Part shown: positions 38,045-50,443 of the stretch, one piece after another
How the letters are laid out: every line of letters begins with the position of its first letter
Position numbering within the stretch: position 1 is the first letter of the stretch
Assembly: GCA_900547025.1 (NCBI GenBank)
Contig: UREZ01000001.1
Coordinates: 1 to 64,000 of the forward strand
Source of the DNA: an uncultured Collinsella sp.
GTDB lineage: Bacteria > Actinomycetota > Coriobacteriia > Coriobacteriales > Coriobacteriaceae
Length of the DNA: 64,000 nt
Reading direction: 5' to 3'
Translations under genes and position numbers: made by a program
Notes under the pieces: model-generated
Told to the model about the DNA's origin: nothing
The model's database searches: none
The model's input: the letters and a program-made list of their open reading frames with translations, nothing else

Positions 38045-38287
38045 CTAACCGACGGTCATGATGTGCATGGCAACCTTGGAATCGATGCCAAAGCGTGCGC
38101 CCAGCACCGTGACGATGATATTGGCGCCACTCGAGCTCACCACGTGGATTTCGTTGCCCTCAACAAAGCCGAGGTCCTTGAGGTGGTGTTTCATGTCCTC
38201 ATTGCCCTTTACACGAGACACGCGCACGGTTTCGCCCGCTTTTACCATCGAAAGCGGCATGGCCGGCATCTGCGGTCCGCAAGACAT
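38045..38287 (-). CDS. feoA: FeoA domain protein, second copy
   Basis: An 80-residue FeoA-like protein with the signature HHLKDLGFVEGN and a short N-terminal tail (MSCGPQM) containing a Cys. It differs clearly from the neighbouring FeoA, so this is an old pair. It is the first gene of the feo cluster and lies downstream of the large inverted repeat at 38329-38384. Confidence 0.88.
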   Translation of the reverse strand: MSCGPQMPAMPLSMVKAGETVRVSRVKGNEDMKHHLKDLGFVEGNEIHVVSSSGANIIVTVLGARFGIDSKVAMHIMTVG

Positions 38288-38328
38288 GAGTTGCTCCTAA
38301 CGTCAGTTCGTCCTCAACATCGACGCGT

Positions 38329-38384
38329 AAAAAGTTAACCACGTCTATGTTCGCTATAGTAAACTAGCACGTGGTTAACTTTTT
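38329..38384 (-). promoter_or_regulatory. 16-bp inverted repeat in the feo promoter region
   Basis: A perfect 16-bp inverted repeat (38329-38344 with 38369-38384) containing GTTAACCACGT, around 24 nt that include TACTATAG on the minus strand. It lies 42-97 nt before the first feoA gene. The arms resemble half of an iron-type box and could hold two regulator dimers around the promoter. Confidence 0.6.
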
Positions 38385-38430
38385 GGAAAGGGTCCCCATT
38401 CAGATTTCGAAAAAGTTTCCTATACGAAAC

Positions 38431-38467
38431 AAAAAGGCGCGGCAAAGGACCATCCTTTACCGCGCCC
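38431..38467 (-). terminator. Terminator of the HPr-like gene
   Basis: GGCGCGGTAAAGG pairs with CCTTTGCCGCGCC around ATGGT, followed by TTTTTGTTT on the minus strand. It begins 9 nt beyond the stop. Confidence 0.9.
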
Positions 38468-38475
38468 TATCATGC

Positions 38476-38724
38476 TTAGAGCGAGAGATTTCTGATCGAT
38501 GTGACACAGGAGGCCTCATCCACGCCCGAAACGCGGAACACGACGTCTTCGCCACATTCACCGCAGAGTGCCATGAGCCCTATAACGTCGCGGCCATCCG
38601 TGTGGCGATCGCCGATACTGACTGACACGTCGCTACGATGCTTGGCAATGATGTCATAGAGCAGCGCAACCGGGCGGGCATGTAATCCCAACGGATCTTT
38701 AATCGTCTTTGTAAACTCGACCAT
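38476..38724 (-). CDS. HPr-family phosphocarrier protein
   Basis: An 82-residue HPr-like protein. The active-site His15 lies in GLHARP, as in the PTS carrier that passes phosphate from enzyme I to sugar permeases. At position 46, where regulated HPr proteins carry Ser, this one has Asp (GRDVIGLM). So it cannot be phosphorylated by HPr kinase at that site, and Asp may mimic the phosphorylated form. No other PTS gene is nearby. It may be a paralogue with a regulatory role. The ATG follows GGGAGGGG. Confidence 0.82.
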   Translation of the reverse strand: MVEFTKTIKDPLGLHARPVALLYDIIAKHRSDVSVSIGDRHTDGRDVIGLMALCGECGEDVVFRVSGVDEASCVTSIRNLSL

Positions 38725-38826
38725 GTCCCCTCCCACGACATCGCACATTCGGCCGGCAAACCCAGCCACGTGGTAGTTATTGTAGCGTTAGATGCTTGTC
38801 GAGAGCCCCTCTGAACACCTCGTGGT

Positions 38827-39036
38827 CAAAAAGTGGCAAATATGAGTACTGTCACCAATTTAGTAGCAGCAAAATCGAGAGCAAATTGCCTACTTTGAGC
38901 GATTCGAAGAGGTTGAAAGCCGTCAAACGTCCTTTAAAGGGGGTTAGATAAATTGATTTTGAGCCCATTTTTGCTCAGAACAGGCCGAAAAATATGACAC
39001 CTCTTTTGCAGCAGTACTCATATTTGGCATTTTTTG
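38827..39036. repeat. 210-bp element with 25-bp terminal inverted repeats
   Basis: The left end (38827-38851) and the reverse complement of the right end (39012-39036) agree at 23 of 25 positions, with CAAATATGAGTACTG perfect. The interior is AT-rich and lacks a coding frame. It fills most of the 421-nt gap between the HPr-like gene and the amino-acid permease. The end sequence AAAAGTGGC is shared with the element at 22441. Confidence 0.78.
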
Positions 39037-39070
39037 CCCACAGGGTCCAAAACCATGCCCCAAAACACAA

Positions 39071-39098
39071 AAGGAGGGGCCTCGTAAGGCCCCTCCTT
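39071..39098 (-). terminator. Terminator of the amino-acid permease gene
   Basis: A 12-bp perfect stem (AAGGAGGGGCCT with AGGCCCCTCCTT), followed on the minus strand by TTGTGTTTT. Confidence 0.9.
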
Positions 39099-39145
39099 AG
39101 GAAGGGGAATCGTTTTATTCCACAGCCGCAGATTAATCCTAGCCG

Positions 39146-40621
<1,476 letters not shown>

Positions 40622-40762
40622 TCATCTATTAAATGTCATCTAAACCCGTCCGAGCTGCAAGTGCAAACACGGACGGCGCACCTGCTAAGGGGAATGGGGA
40701 AAAGGGAGTCAACAAAGCCATCCCCCTTAACGGCGCGAAGCAAACGTCCAGGCGGACGAATA

Positions 40763-41218
40763 CTACTTGTTGGGGAAGGAATATCCTTCAACCGTCACGT
40801 GCAGTACCACGACGCGGGAATCCGCGGCATCAGCCACGACACGGTAGGCCTCGTCGATCTCGACGACAGCAACGCCGCCGGCGGAAATCGTCACAGTCTC
40901 CCCCGTACCCTCAAAGCGCTCGCGATCATCGATATCGCTGTAGGCGCGGGTGCAGGTGAGGCCTGCCTTGGGGGCAACCTCGACAGTCAGGTCGCCGTCG
41001 AGCGGGGCGAGCACGGCATGATAGCGACGGTGACCGACCAGATCGGCGGTAGCGGCCTCGTGGGCGTTCACCCACCAATACACCAACGAGTCGCCGATGG
41101 AGTACGCCACATCGTGCTGCAGTTCAGAAACGCCGTCGAGCGCCTGGCCGGTACGCATCCACTTCTTGACGGACTTCATCTGAGCGTCGAAATCGGCGCG
41201 CGAGTTAAAGACATGCAT
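40763..41218 (-). CDS. ebgC: YhcH/YjgK/YiaL-family protein, EbgC-like
   Basis: A 151-residue protein of the DUF386 cupin family. In E. coli, EbgC is the small subunit of the Ebg beta-galactosidase and is needed for full activity. The characteristic HRRYHAVLAPL segment and the closing LHVTVEGY lie on the expected strands. The gene begins 3 nt past the stop of the large subunit, so the two are coupled. Confidence 0.88.
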   Translation of the reverse strand: MHVFNSRADFDAQMKSVKKWMRTGQALDGVSELQHDVAYSIGDSLVYWWVNAHEAATADLVGHRRYHAVLAPLDGDLTVEVAPKAGLTCTRAYSDIDDRERFEGTGETVTISAGGVAVVEIDEAYRVVADAADSRVVVLHVTVEGYSFPNK

Positions 41219-41221
41219 GGC

Positions 41222-44245
<3,024 letters not shown>

Positions 44246-44262
44246 TCATCGTAGTGATTCTT

Positions 44263-44371
44263 GTGCAACCGGTTGTCCTTATCTTACGGTCGATGCAAAA
44301 AACTGTGCAACCGGTTGTCCGCTGAACGGTCGATTTGATCGGGTTAACGGTGCAACCGGTTGTACAACCGG
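44263..44371 (-). promoter_or_regulatory. Promoter and three LacI-type operators of ebgAC
   Basis: Three copies of GTGCAACCGGTTGTCC-like sequence have the palindrome CAACCGGTTG at 44266-44275, 44308-44317 and 44353-44362. The third runs into a 16-bp palindrome, CCGGTTGTACAACCGG (44356-44371). Centres are 42 and 45 bp apart, near four helical turns. On the minus strand TTGCAC (44310-44305) and TAAGAT (44286-44281), 18 nt apart, form a promoter. The second operator covers its -35 region and the first lies near the transcription start. The regulator is most likely the divergent LacI protein. Confidence 0.8.
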
Positions 44372-44539
44372 GACACTTATGTCACCCTGAGTATCGACAC
44401 TCAGCGCAAGACATCGTTCTTAAGCTCGTAGGCAACCACCACGCCCGCTGATATCTCACCCACACGAGACGTATTCGATTGTGGCTTGGTTGCAAAACGA
44501 CACCGGTCACCGGATACCATGAACGCTGTTCAGGCGCAC

Positions 44540-44545
44540 TATAGT
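44540..44545 (+). promoter_or_regulatory. Possible -10 of the divergent lacI gene
   Basis: TATAGT lies 62 nt before the LacI gene start. A good -35 is not visible. The rest of the gap between the operator cluster and this site (44372-44539) shows nothing more that I recognise. Confidence 0.35.
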
Positions 44546-44606
44546 AAGCTGTATCCGCACCAACCCGTATCAGCGACAACATCGACCGCATTCTCCAGGA
44601 GACGCC

Positions 44607-45623
44607 ATGACCCAACCAGTTCGCACCGCACCTACGCTTGCCGAGGTTGCCGCAGCTGCCGGCGTGTCGCGCTCCACGGCATCGCGCGCTCTCAACGATT
44701 CGCCCCGCATTAGCGAGGAAACCAAAAAGCGCGTCCGCGCGGCGGCCAAGGAAGTCAATTTTGTCCCCAACGCTCGTGGCCGAGCGCTCGCTGTCGGGCG
44801 CACGGAAATCATCGCCGTGCTCGTGACCGAGCCCCTAAGTGAACTCTTCAGCGACCCCACCTATAGCGAGTTTTTGAGCGGCATTACCGAGGAACTGTCG
44901 GAGTCGTCCTATCTGCCCGTTATCTTGCAGGCGTCTTCTACGCATGAGCGCAACCGCGCACGCGAGCACTTTGAGCGCCGCTCGTTCGACGCCGTGATCG
45001 ACGTCTCCCCCTACAAGGGCAGCGAGCTGCTCGAGGTGCTGCGCGAGCTGGGCGTACCCACCGTGTTGTGCGGCCAGCTCGAGGGCCACCCCTATCGCGA
45101 TGTGTTCTCGACAGTCTACTCTGACGACGAAGAGGGCGGACACTTTGCGGCACTCGCCATGAAGGAACGCGGGCGCAAAGATATCGTCGCCGTGTTGGGA
45201 CCGCAAGACAACCCCGCTGTTGTCGACCGCCTGCGCGGCTACCGTGCCGTCTTGGGCGAAGACCTCCCAGACGCAAACGTTATCTATACCGGCTGGAACA
45301 ACGGAGACGGCTATCAGGCCATGCACCAGATCCTCGCGCGCGAGATTGCTTTCGATGGCGTGCTCTGCGGATCGGACCGTATCGCGGCTGGCGTCATCAC
45401 CGCGCTCAACGAGGCAGGCCTATCCGTTCCTGCGGACGTTTCTGTCGTCGGCTTCGACGATCACGAGATTGCGGCGCGCTGTGTCCCCGCGCTCACGACC
45501 GTCCGTCAGCCCCTGCGCGAAGAAGGCCACATGGCCGCCAACATTGCGCTCGACATGATCAATGGTGCCGAGCCCACCACCTCCGTGATGCACATGCAGC
45601 TGATCCAGAGAGACTCGCTATAA
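44607..45623 (+). CDS. LacI family repressor of the ebg cluster
   Basis: A 338-residue regulator with an N-terminal LacI helix-turn-helix (TLAEVAAAAGVSRSTASRAL) and a sugar-binding domain. It is divergent from ebgAC and faces the three operators, so it is most likely their repressor, with a galactoside as inducer, like EbgR. AGGAG lies before the ATG. The hairpin at 45630-45673 follows its stop. Confidence 0.88.
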   Translation: MTQPVRTAPTLAEVAAAAGVSRSTASRALNDSPRISEETKKRVRAAAKEVNFVPNARGRALAVGRTEIIAVLVTEPLSELFSDPTYSEFLSGITEELSESSYLPVILQASSTHERNRAREHFERRSFDAVIDVSPYKGSELLEVLRELGVPTVLCGQLEGHPYRDVFSTVYSDDEEGGHFAALAMKERGRKDIVAVLGPQDNPAVVDRLRGYRAVLGEDLPDANVIYTGWNNGDGYQAMHQILAREIAFDGVLCGSDRIAAGVITALNEAGLSVPADVSVVGFDDHEIAARCVPALTTVRQPLREEGHMAANIALDMINGAEPTTSVMHMQLIQRDSL

Positions 45624-45629
45624 AAAACT

Positions 45630-45840
45630 GGGGCAGTCTTTCCGCCAGACAATTGTTGCGGAAAGACTGCCCCGTTTTGAGCGCTCATTCTGGGGTACAG
45701 TTTCCGTTAGACGGCTCAACCGGAAACTGTGCCCCATTATTTTGCCGAATTCTGGGTCGCGCTTTCCCAGAGGACCCCCTTTGGGAAAGCGTGACCCGTT
45801 CTGGACACAGATTCCGGGACGCACTTTCCGCGACGCCCGG
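45630..45840. repeat. Series of related hairpins between lacI and aspS
   Basis: Hairpin 1 (45630-45673) has a perfect 16-bp stem. Hairpin 2 (45691-45736) and hairpin 3 (45754-45797) each have a 16-bp stem with one mismatch. A fourth left-arm-like segment (45812-45830) lacks a clear partner. All share the arm pattern GGGnC-nnn-CTTTCC or a one-base variant, with different loops. The first is followed by GTTTTG and could end the lacI transcript. Confidence 0.75.
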
Positions 45841-45870
45841 TCATCCCAAGCCCTCACAATCTCGGCGCAT

Positions 45871-45905
45871 AAAAAACGAGGAAAGGCACACGTCCTTCCC
45901 TCGTT
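45871..45905 (-). terminator. Terminator of aspS
   Basis: AACGAGGGAAGG pairs with CCTTTCCTCGTT, with one mismatch, around ACGTGTG, followed by TTTTATG on the minus strand. It lies 24 nt beyond the aspS stop. Confidence 0.85.
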
Positions 45906-45928
45906 GCAAGCAATATGTAGCCGCTCGC

Positions 45929-47716
45929 CTACATCAGGCGCAGGCTGACGTCCTTGAGCTGGGCGCCGGAAACGGCACTCGGGGCGCCCGACATGAGGTC
46001 GGAGCCACTGGCCGTCTTGGGGAACGCCATGACGTCGCGGATGGAATCGGAGCCGGTGAGCAGCATGCACACGCGGTCCAGACCCAGAGCGAAACCGCCC
46101 ATCGGGGGTGCACCAAACTTGAGGGCCTCCATGAGGAAGCCAAACTGAGACTCGGCACGCTCCTCGGTAAAGCCCAGGAGCTTGAGCATGGACATCTGCA
46201 TCTCGGCGTTGTGGATACGCATACCGCCGCCGCCGGCCTCAAAGCCGTCCATGACAAAGTCGTAGGTGCAAGAACCGGCTGCCAACGGGTCGGCCTCAAT
46301 CTTGGCGATGTCGGTCTCGGTCGGCAGGGTAAAGGGCTGGTGCTCGGCAGCATAGGCCTTGCGATCCTCGTCCCAATGGAACAGCGGGAAGTTGACGACC
46401 CACAGGAAGTCGTGACCCTCGCGCTTGATCTCGAGTGCGTTGGCCATGTGAGAACGCATGCCACCCAGGATCTCGTCAGAGAGCAAACGCGGGCCGGCGG
46501 CGAACATCACAAGATCGCCGGGCTCGACGTCCATGCGCTCGCGCAGGGCAGCCATCTCCTCGTCCGAGAAGAACTTGACGATGGGGCTGTTGATGGAGCC
46601 GTCCTCGCGGAAAGCGATCCAGGCCAGACCCTTGGCGCCAAACGTGGAGGCCACGCCGGCGAGCTTATCGATCTTGGCACGTGCCCAAGCACCGGCGCCC
46701 TTGGCGTTGATAGCCTTGACGACAGAGCCCTCCTCGTTTGCGGCGGTCGCAAAGACCTTGAACTTGGAGTTGGCGAAGATGTCGGTCAGGTCGACCAGGT
46801 GCATGCCATAGCGGGTATCGGGCTTGTCGGAGCCATAGGTGTCCAGGGCCTCCCAGTAGTCCATACGACGCAGCGGCGTGGGCATCTCGACGCCCATGCG
46901 GCCGAAGGCGTCGGCCAGGACCTCCTCGAGCGCGCTCATGACGTCGTTCTGGTCCACGAAGGACATCTCGATATCGACCTGGGTGAACTCGGGCTGACGG
47001 TCGGCACGCAGGTCCTCGTCGCGGAAGCACTTGGCAACCTGGTAGTAGCGCTCGACGCCACCGACCATGAGCAGCTGCTTCAGAAGCTGCGGGGACTGCG
47101 GCAGAGCGTAGAAGTTGCCCGGCTGGATACGGCTGGGGACGATGAAGTCGCGGGCGCCCTCGGGCGTGGACTTAAACAGGGAGGGCGTCTCGACCTCCAT
47201 GAACTCACGGTTGTGCAGCGCCTCGCGAATGGCAAAGGTAAAGTCGGAGCGCAGCTTGAGGTTTGCCATCATCTCGGGACGACGGAGGTCCAGATAGCGA
47301 TAGCGCAGACGGGTGTCCTCGCTAGTCTCAATACCGTCCTCGATCTGGAACGGCGGGGTAACGGACGTGTTGAGCACCTCGGCGTGGTCGGTCAGGACCT
47401 CGATCTCGCCGGTCGCGAGCTTGGTGTTGGTGGTCTCCTCGCCACGGGCGCGCACGACGCCGTGAATCTTGATGGGCCACTCGGGACGCATGGTCTCGGC
47501 GATCTTAAAAGCATCGCCGTCGGAGTGCTCGGGGTCGAAGGTGAGCTGCGTGATGCCCTCGCGGTCGCGAAGGTCGCAGAAAATAAGGCCGCCGTGGTCG
47601 CGGCGACGGCTCACCCAACCGGTGAGGGTGACCTCTTCGCCCACGTTCTCGCGGCGAAGCTCGCCGCAGGTACGGGTGTGCATGGAATGCTCGTCGATGG
47701 GACGGGTCTGGCTCAT
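45929..47716 (-). CDS. aspS: Aspartyl-tRNA synthetase
   Basis: A 595-residue class II synthetase, of bacterial type. An N-terminal anticodon-binding OB fold (GWVSRRRDHGGLIFCDLRD) precedes the catalytic core with motif 2 FRDEDLRADRQPEFTQ and motif 3 GFALGLDR. The GAD insertion lies in the middle, at the usual place. Full length is as expected. AAAGGAGG lies about 10 nt before the ATG at 47716; a later Met at 47683 is possible. It is a single gene, not linked to hisS. Confidence 0.95.
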   Translation of the reverse strand: MSQTRPIDEHSMHTRTCGELRRENVGEEVTLTGWVSRRRDHGGLIFCDLRDREGITQLTFDPEHSDGDAFKIAETMRPEWPIKIHGVVRARGEETTNTKLATGEIEVLTDHAEVLNTSVTPPFQIEDGIETSEDTRLRYRYLDLRRPEMMANLKLRSDFTFAIREALHNREFMEVETPSLFKSTPEGARDFIVPSRIQPGNFYALPQSPQLLKQLLMVGGVERYYQVAKCFRDEDLRADRQPEFTQVDIEMSFVDQNDVMSALEEVLADAFGRMGVEMPTPLRRMDYWEALDTYGSDKPDTRYGMHLVDLTDIFANSKFKVFATAANEEGSVVKAINAKGAGAWARAKIDKLAGVASTFGAKGLAWIAFREDGSINSPIVKFFSDEEMAALRERMDVEPGDLVMFAAGPRLLSDEILGGMRSHMANALEIKREGHDFLWVVNFPLFHWDEDRKAYAAEHQPFTLPTETDIAKIEADPLAAGSCTYDFVMDGFEAGGGGMRIHNAEMQMSMLKLLGFTEERAESQFGFLMEALKFGAPPMGGFALGLDRVCMLLTGSDSIRDVMAFPKTASGSDLMSGAPSAVSGAQLKDVSLRLM

Positions 47717-47971
47717 ACCAGTGATCCTCCTTTATGGATCTGTGCCGCCCCGTGTCGTTCCGGGCGGCGTCGTACAGATTTGCCCAGCCTGCGTAAACCG
47801 CGCAGCCGGACATGGCGTTCTATCTTATCGCACCCGCGCCGATGTACCGCGAAAAAGTGGCTCCCGCCCAAAGACTTGACGGAGACGAAACAATTGACGC
47901 ACCGCGGCACCCGCGTGCGCGCATCACGTGCGACAATATGCCCCAATAAAACGCACTCGGAAAGGCCCGTC

Positions 47972-48607
47972 ATGACTGCACGCCTCATCGTTATGGATAT
48001 CGACTCCACGCTCATCAACCAGGAGGTCATCGACCTGTTGGGCGAGGAGGCCGGCGTGGGCGGGCAAGTTGCGCAAATCACCGAGCGCGCCATGCGCGGC
48101 GAGCTGGACTTTAAGCAGGCGCTCGAAGAGCGCGTGGGGCTGCTCGCCGGCCTGGACGAGAGCGTGTTCGAGCGCACCTTTGAGCGCGTGACATTTACCC
48201 CCGGCGCGTTGGAACTTGTGCGCTCGGCGCACAGCAAGGGCTGGAAGGTCGGCGTGGTGAGCGGCGGCTTCCATGAGGTGGCCGATAAGATCGTGGCCGC
48301 TGCAGGCATCGATTTTTGCTTGGCCAACCGCCTGGAGGTCGTAGACGGCAAGCTCACGGGTAAGCTGGCGGCAGACATTGTGACCAAGGAGTCCAAGCTC
48401 ATCCAGCTGCTGGATTGGGCAGTTGAGTGCGGTGTCGATATGGCCCACACGGTCGCTATTGGCGACGGGGCAAACGACATCCCCATGATCCAGGCCGCGG
48501 GCACGGGCATCGCGTTTTGCGCCAAGCCCAAGACGCGCGAAGCCGCTCCGTTTGCCATCGACGAGCGCAACCTCATGCTCGCTATGGACATTATCCTGCG
48601 CGACTAG
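47972..48607 (+). CDS. serB: Phosphoserine phosphatase
   Basis: A 211-residue HAD enzyme that completes serine synthesis by hydrolysing phosphoserine. DIDSTL (residues about 9-14) holds the nucleophile Asp, VVSGG the motif-II Ser, and IGDGANDIPM the metal-binding acids, all in the SerB pattern. It lacks the N-terminal ACT domain found in some SerB proteins. AAAGG lies before the ATG at 47972. It is divergent from aspS. Confidence 0.87.
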   Translation: MTARLIVMDIDSTLINQEVIDLLGEEAGVGGQVAQITERAMRGELDFKQALEERVGLLAGLDESVFERTFERVTFTPGALELVRSAHSKGWKVGVVSGGFHEVADKIVAAAGIDFCLANRLEVVDGKLTGKLAADIVTKESKLIQLLDWAVECGVDMAHTVAIGDGANDIPMIQAAGTGIAFCAKPKTREAAPFAIDERNLMLAMDIILRD

Positions 48608-48643
48608 CCGATCCCTCTAACAATTGAATCAGTCTGTCCTATA

Positions 48644-48677
48644 GTTTCCGAACAATTTTGTCTTAGTGTTCGGAAAC
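48644..48677 (+). promoter_or_regulatory. Inverted repeat in the larB promoter
   Basis: GTTTCCGAACA (48644-48654) and its reverse complement (48667-48677) lie 12 nt apart. The right arm covers TTCGGA, a possible -35 with TAGACT (48693-48698) 18 nt later. A regulator, perhaps the TetR protein of this operon, could bind here. I did not find the motif before larA. Confidence 0.55.
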
Positions 48678-48721
48678 ATACCCTTTGAGTGCTAGACTTT
48701 GCGCCGTCGAAGGGAACATAT

Positions 48722-49504
48722 ATGGATAAGCAAGATCTTGAGCTGCTGCTGAGTGATGTTGCCGGCGGATCAGTCACCCCGGCCGATGCCCTTACGCGCA
48801 TCCAGACGGCTCCGACCGCCGATTTGGGCTTTGCGCAGCTCGATCTTTCGCGCGGAGTGCGCCAGGGAGCCGGCGAGGTTGTCTACGGCGCCGGTAAAAC
48901 CGCCGAGCAAATTGCCGCCATTATCAAAGCATTACTCGATGCCGGCCAGGAGCGCATCCTGGTCACGCGCCTGGATACCGAAAAAGCCGCGCGCACCGCT
49001 GAGCTTCTCGACAACGACATCGACCTGGGATATGTCCCGGACGCCCAGCTCGCCCTGGTGGGTGGCAAGCCCTCCCCCACCGGCAACGGACGCGTTGTCG
49101 TCGCCTGCGCCGGCACGAGCGACCTGCCCGTCGCCGAAGAGGCGGCACTGACGGCCGAGTTCTACGGCAACGAGGTCGATCGCCTCTACGACGTGGGTGT
49201 CGCCGGCCTGCACCGCCTGCTCGCTCATGCTGAGGAACTTGCCCAGGCGCAGGTGGTCATCGCCATCGCCGGCATGGAAGGCGCCCTGGCGAGCGTAATC
49301 GGAGGCCTTGTGAGCTGTCCGGTCATCGCCGTCCCCACCAGTGTGGGCTATGGCGCGAGCTTTGGCGGCGTGGCCGCACTGCTCGCCATGCTCAACTCCT
49401 GCGCCAGCGGCGTTTCGGTCGTCAACATCGACAACGGCTTCGGTGCCGCCTACCAGGCAAGTCTTATCAATCATCTGAGCGCCGGCACATCCCGCGCCCG
49501 CTAA
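48722..49504 (+). CDS. larB: LarB, pyridinium-3,5-biscarboxylate mononucleotide synthase
   Basis: A 260-residue enzyme of the AIR-carboxylase-like LarB family. LarB carboxylates and hydrolyses nicotinic acid adenine dinucleotide in the first step of making the nickel-pincer nucleotide cofactor. The C-terminal half shows PurE-like features such as GMEGALASVIGGL and PTSVGYGASFGG. The start at 48722 follows AAGGGA; an extension to 48689 has no site. larC follows after 10 nt. Confidence 0.92.
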   Translation: MDKQDLELLLSDVAGGSVTPADALTRIQTAPTADLGFAQLDLSRGVRQGAGEVVYGAGKTAEQIAAIIKALLDAGQERILVTRLDTEKAARTAELLDNDIDLGYVPDAQLALVGGKPSPTGNGRVVVACAGTSDLPVAEEAALTAEFYGNEVDRLYDVGVAGLHRLLAHAEELAQAQVVIAIAGMEGALASVIGGLVSCPVIAVPTSVGYGASFGGVAALLAMLNSCASGVSVVNIDNGFGAAYQASLINHLSAGTSRAR

Positions 49505-49514
49505 GGAGCATTTC

Positions 49515-50441
49515 ATGTCCAACCATCAGCACACGCTTATCATCGACGGCACCTCGGGCATCAGCGGCGACATGACCGTCGCGGCCCTGCTCGACCTGGG
49601 CGCCAGCGAGGAGCACCTGCGCGAACAGCTCGCCACGCTGCCGGTCGACGGCTTTGAGATTGCCGTGTCGCGCGTAAACAAGCATGGCATCGACGCCTGC
49701 GATTTCGACGTCCAGCTTGCAGAGGGGCTCGAGAACCACGACCACGACATGGCCTGGCTCTACGGCAACGAATCAGCTGCCGAGCACGCACATGAGCATG
49801 AGCACCACCATCATGACCATCATGACCATGGTGAGCATGAACACGAGCACTGCCACGAGCATGACCATGAGGGCCACGGTCATGGCCACGAGGATCACCA
49901 TCACGCCCACCACCATCACCACCGTTCTTTGGCAGACATCACCGACATCATCGATGGCTCGCAGCTAAGCGATGGCGCCAAGCGCCGCGCCCTCGCCATC
50001 TTTGCCGCGCTCGCCGCCGCCGAGGCCAAGGCCCACGGCAAAACGCCCGAGACCGTCATGTTCCACGAGGTGGGCGCCGTCGACTCCATCGTCGACGTCT
50101 GCTCTGTCGCCATCTGCCTCGATGACCTGGGTATCGAGGACATCGTGGTCGAGTCCCTCTCCGAGGGTCACGGCACCATCCACTGTGCCCACGGCCTCAT
50201 GCCCATTCCCGTCCCCGCTGTCGTCAACCTGTGCCAGGCAGGCAATATCGCCCTCACGCCCGCACCGGTCGCCGGCGAGCTTGTGACGCCCACGGGCGCC
50301 GCCATCGTCACCGCGCTGCGTACGTCCGACCAACTGCCCTCACGCTACCGCATCGAAGCCGTCGGCTACGGCGCCGGCAAGCGCCCCTACGAGGGCTGCT
50401 CCGGGACGCTCCGCTGTCTGCTCGTTGACGCGGACGCATAG
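49515..50441 (+). CDS. larC: LarC N-terminal part (LarC1), nickel-insertion protein
   Basis: A 308-residue protein of the LarC family, which inserts Ni into the pincer cofactor precursor. It has the opening LIIDGTSGISGDM and the later HEVGAVDSIVDV. Residues 91-136 are a His-rich loop with 27 His, a likely Ni store. The gene stops at the natural end of LarC1 (GYGAGKRPYEG). The C-terminal LarC2 domain, which binds CTP, is not present; tetR begins 2 nt later. In Lactiplantibacillus plantarum C1 and C2 are joined by a frameshift. Here C2 must be elsewhere or lost. Confidence 0.88.
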   Translation: MSNHQHTLIIDGTSGISGDMTVAALLDLGASEEHLREQLATLPVDGFEIAVSRVNKHGIDACDFDVQLAEGLENHDHDMAWLYGNESAAEHAHEHEHHHHDHHDHGEHEHEHCHEHDHEGHGHGHEDHHHAHHHHHRSLADITDIIDGSQLSDGAKRRALAIFAALAAAEAKAHGKTPETVMFHEVGAVDSIVDVCSVAICLDDLGIEDIVVESLSEGHGTIHCAHGLMPIPVPAVVNLCQAGNIALTPAPVAGELVTPTGAAIVTALRTSDQLPSRYRIEAVGYGAGKRPYEGCSGTLRCLLVDADA

Positions 50442-50443
50442 CC

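Noticed and set aside
45630..45840. tRNA or other known structured RNA
   Set aside because: The hairpins lack cloverleaf order, the T-loop GTTC and a CCA-like end.
45653..47971. Coding extension upstream of serB, through aspS on the other strand
   Set aside because: The frame is open by chance. The serB protein begins at 47972 with a ribosome site and a full HAD fold.
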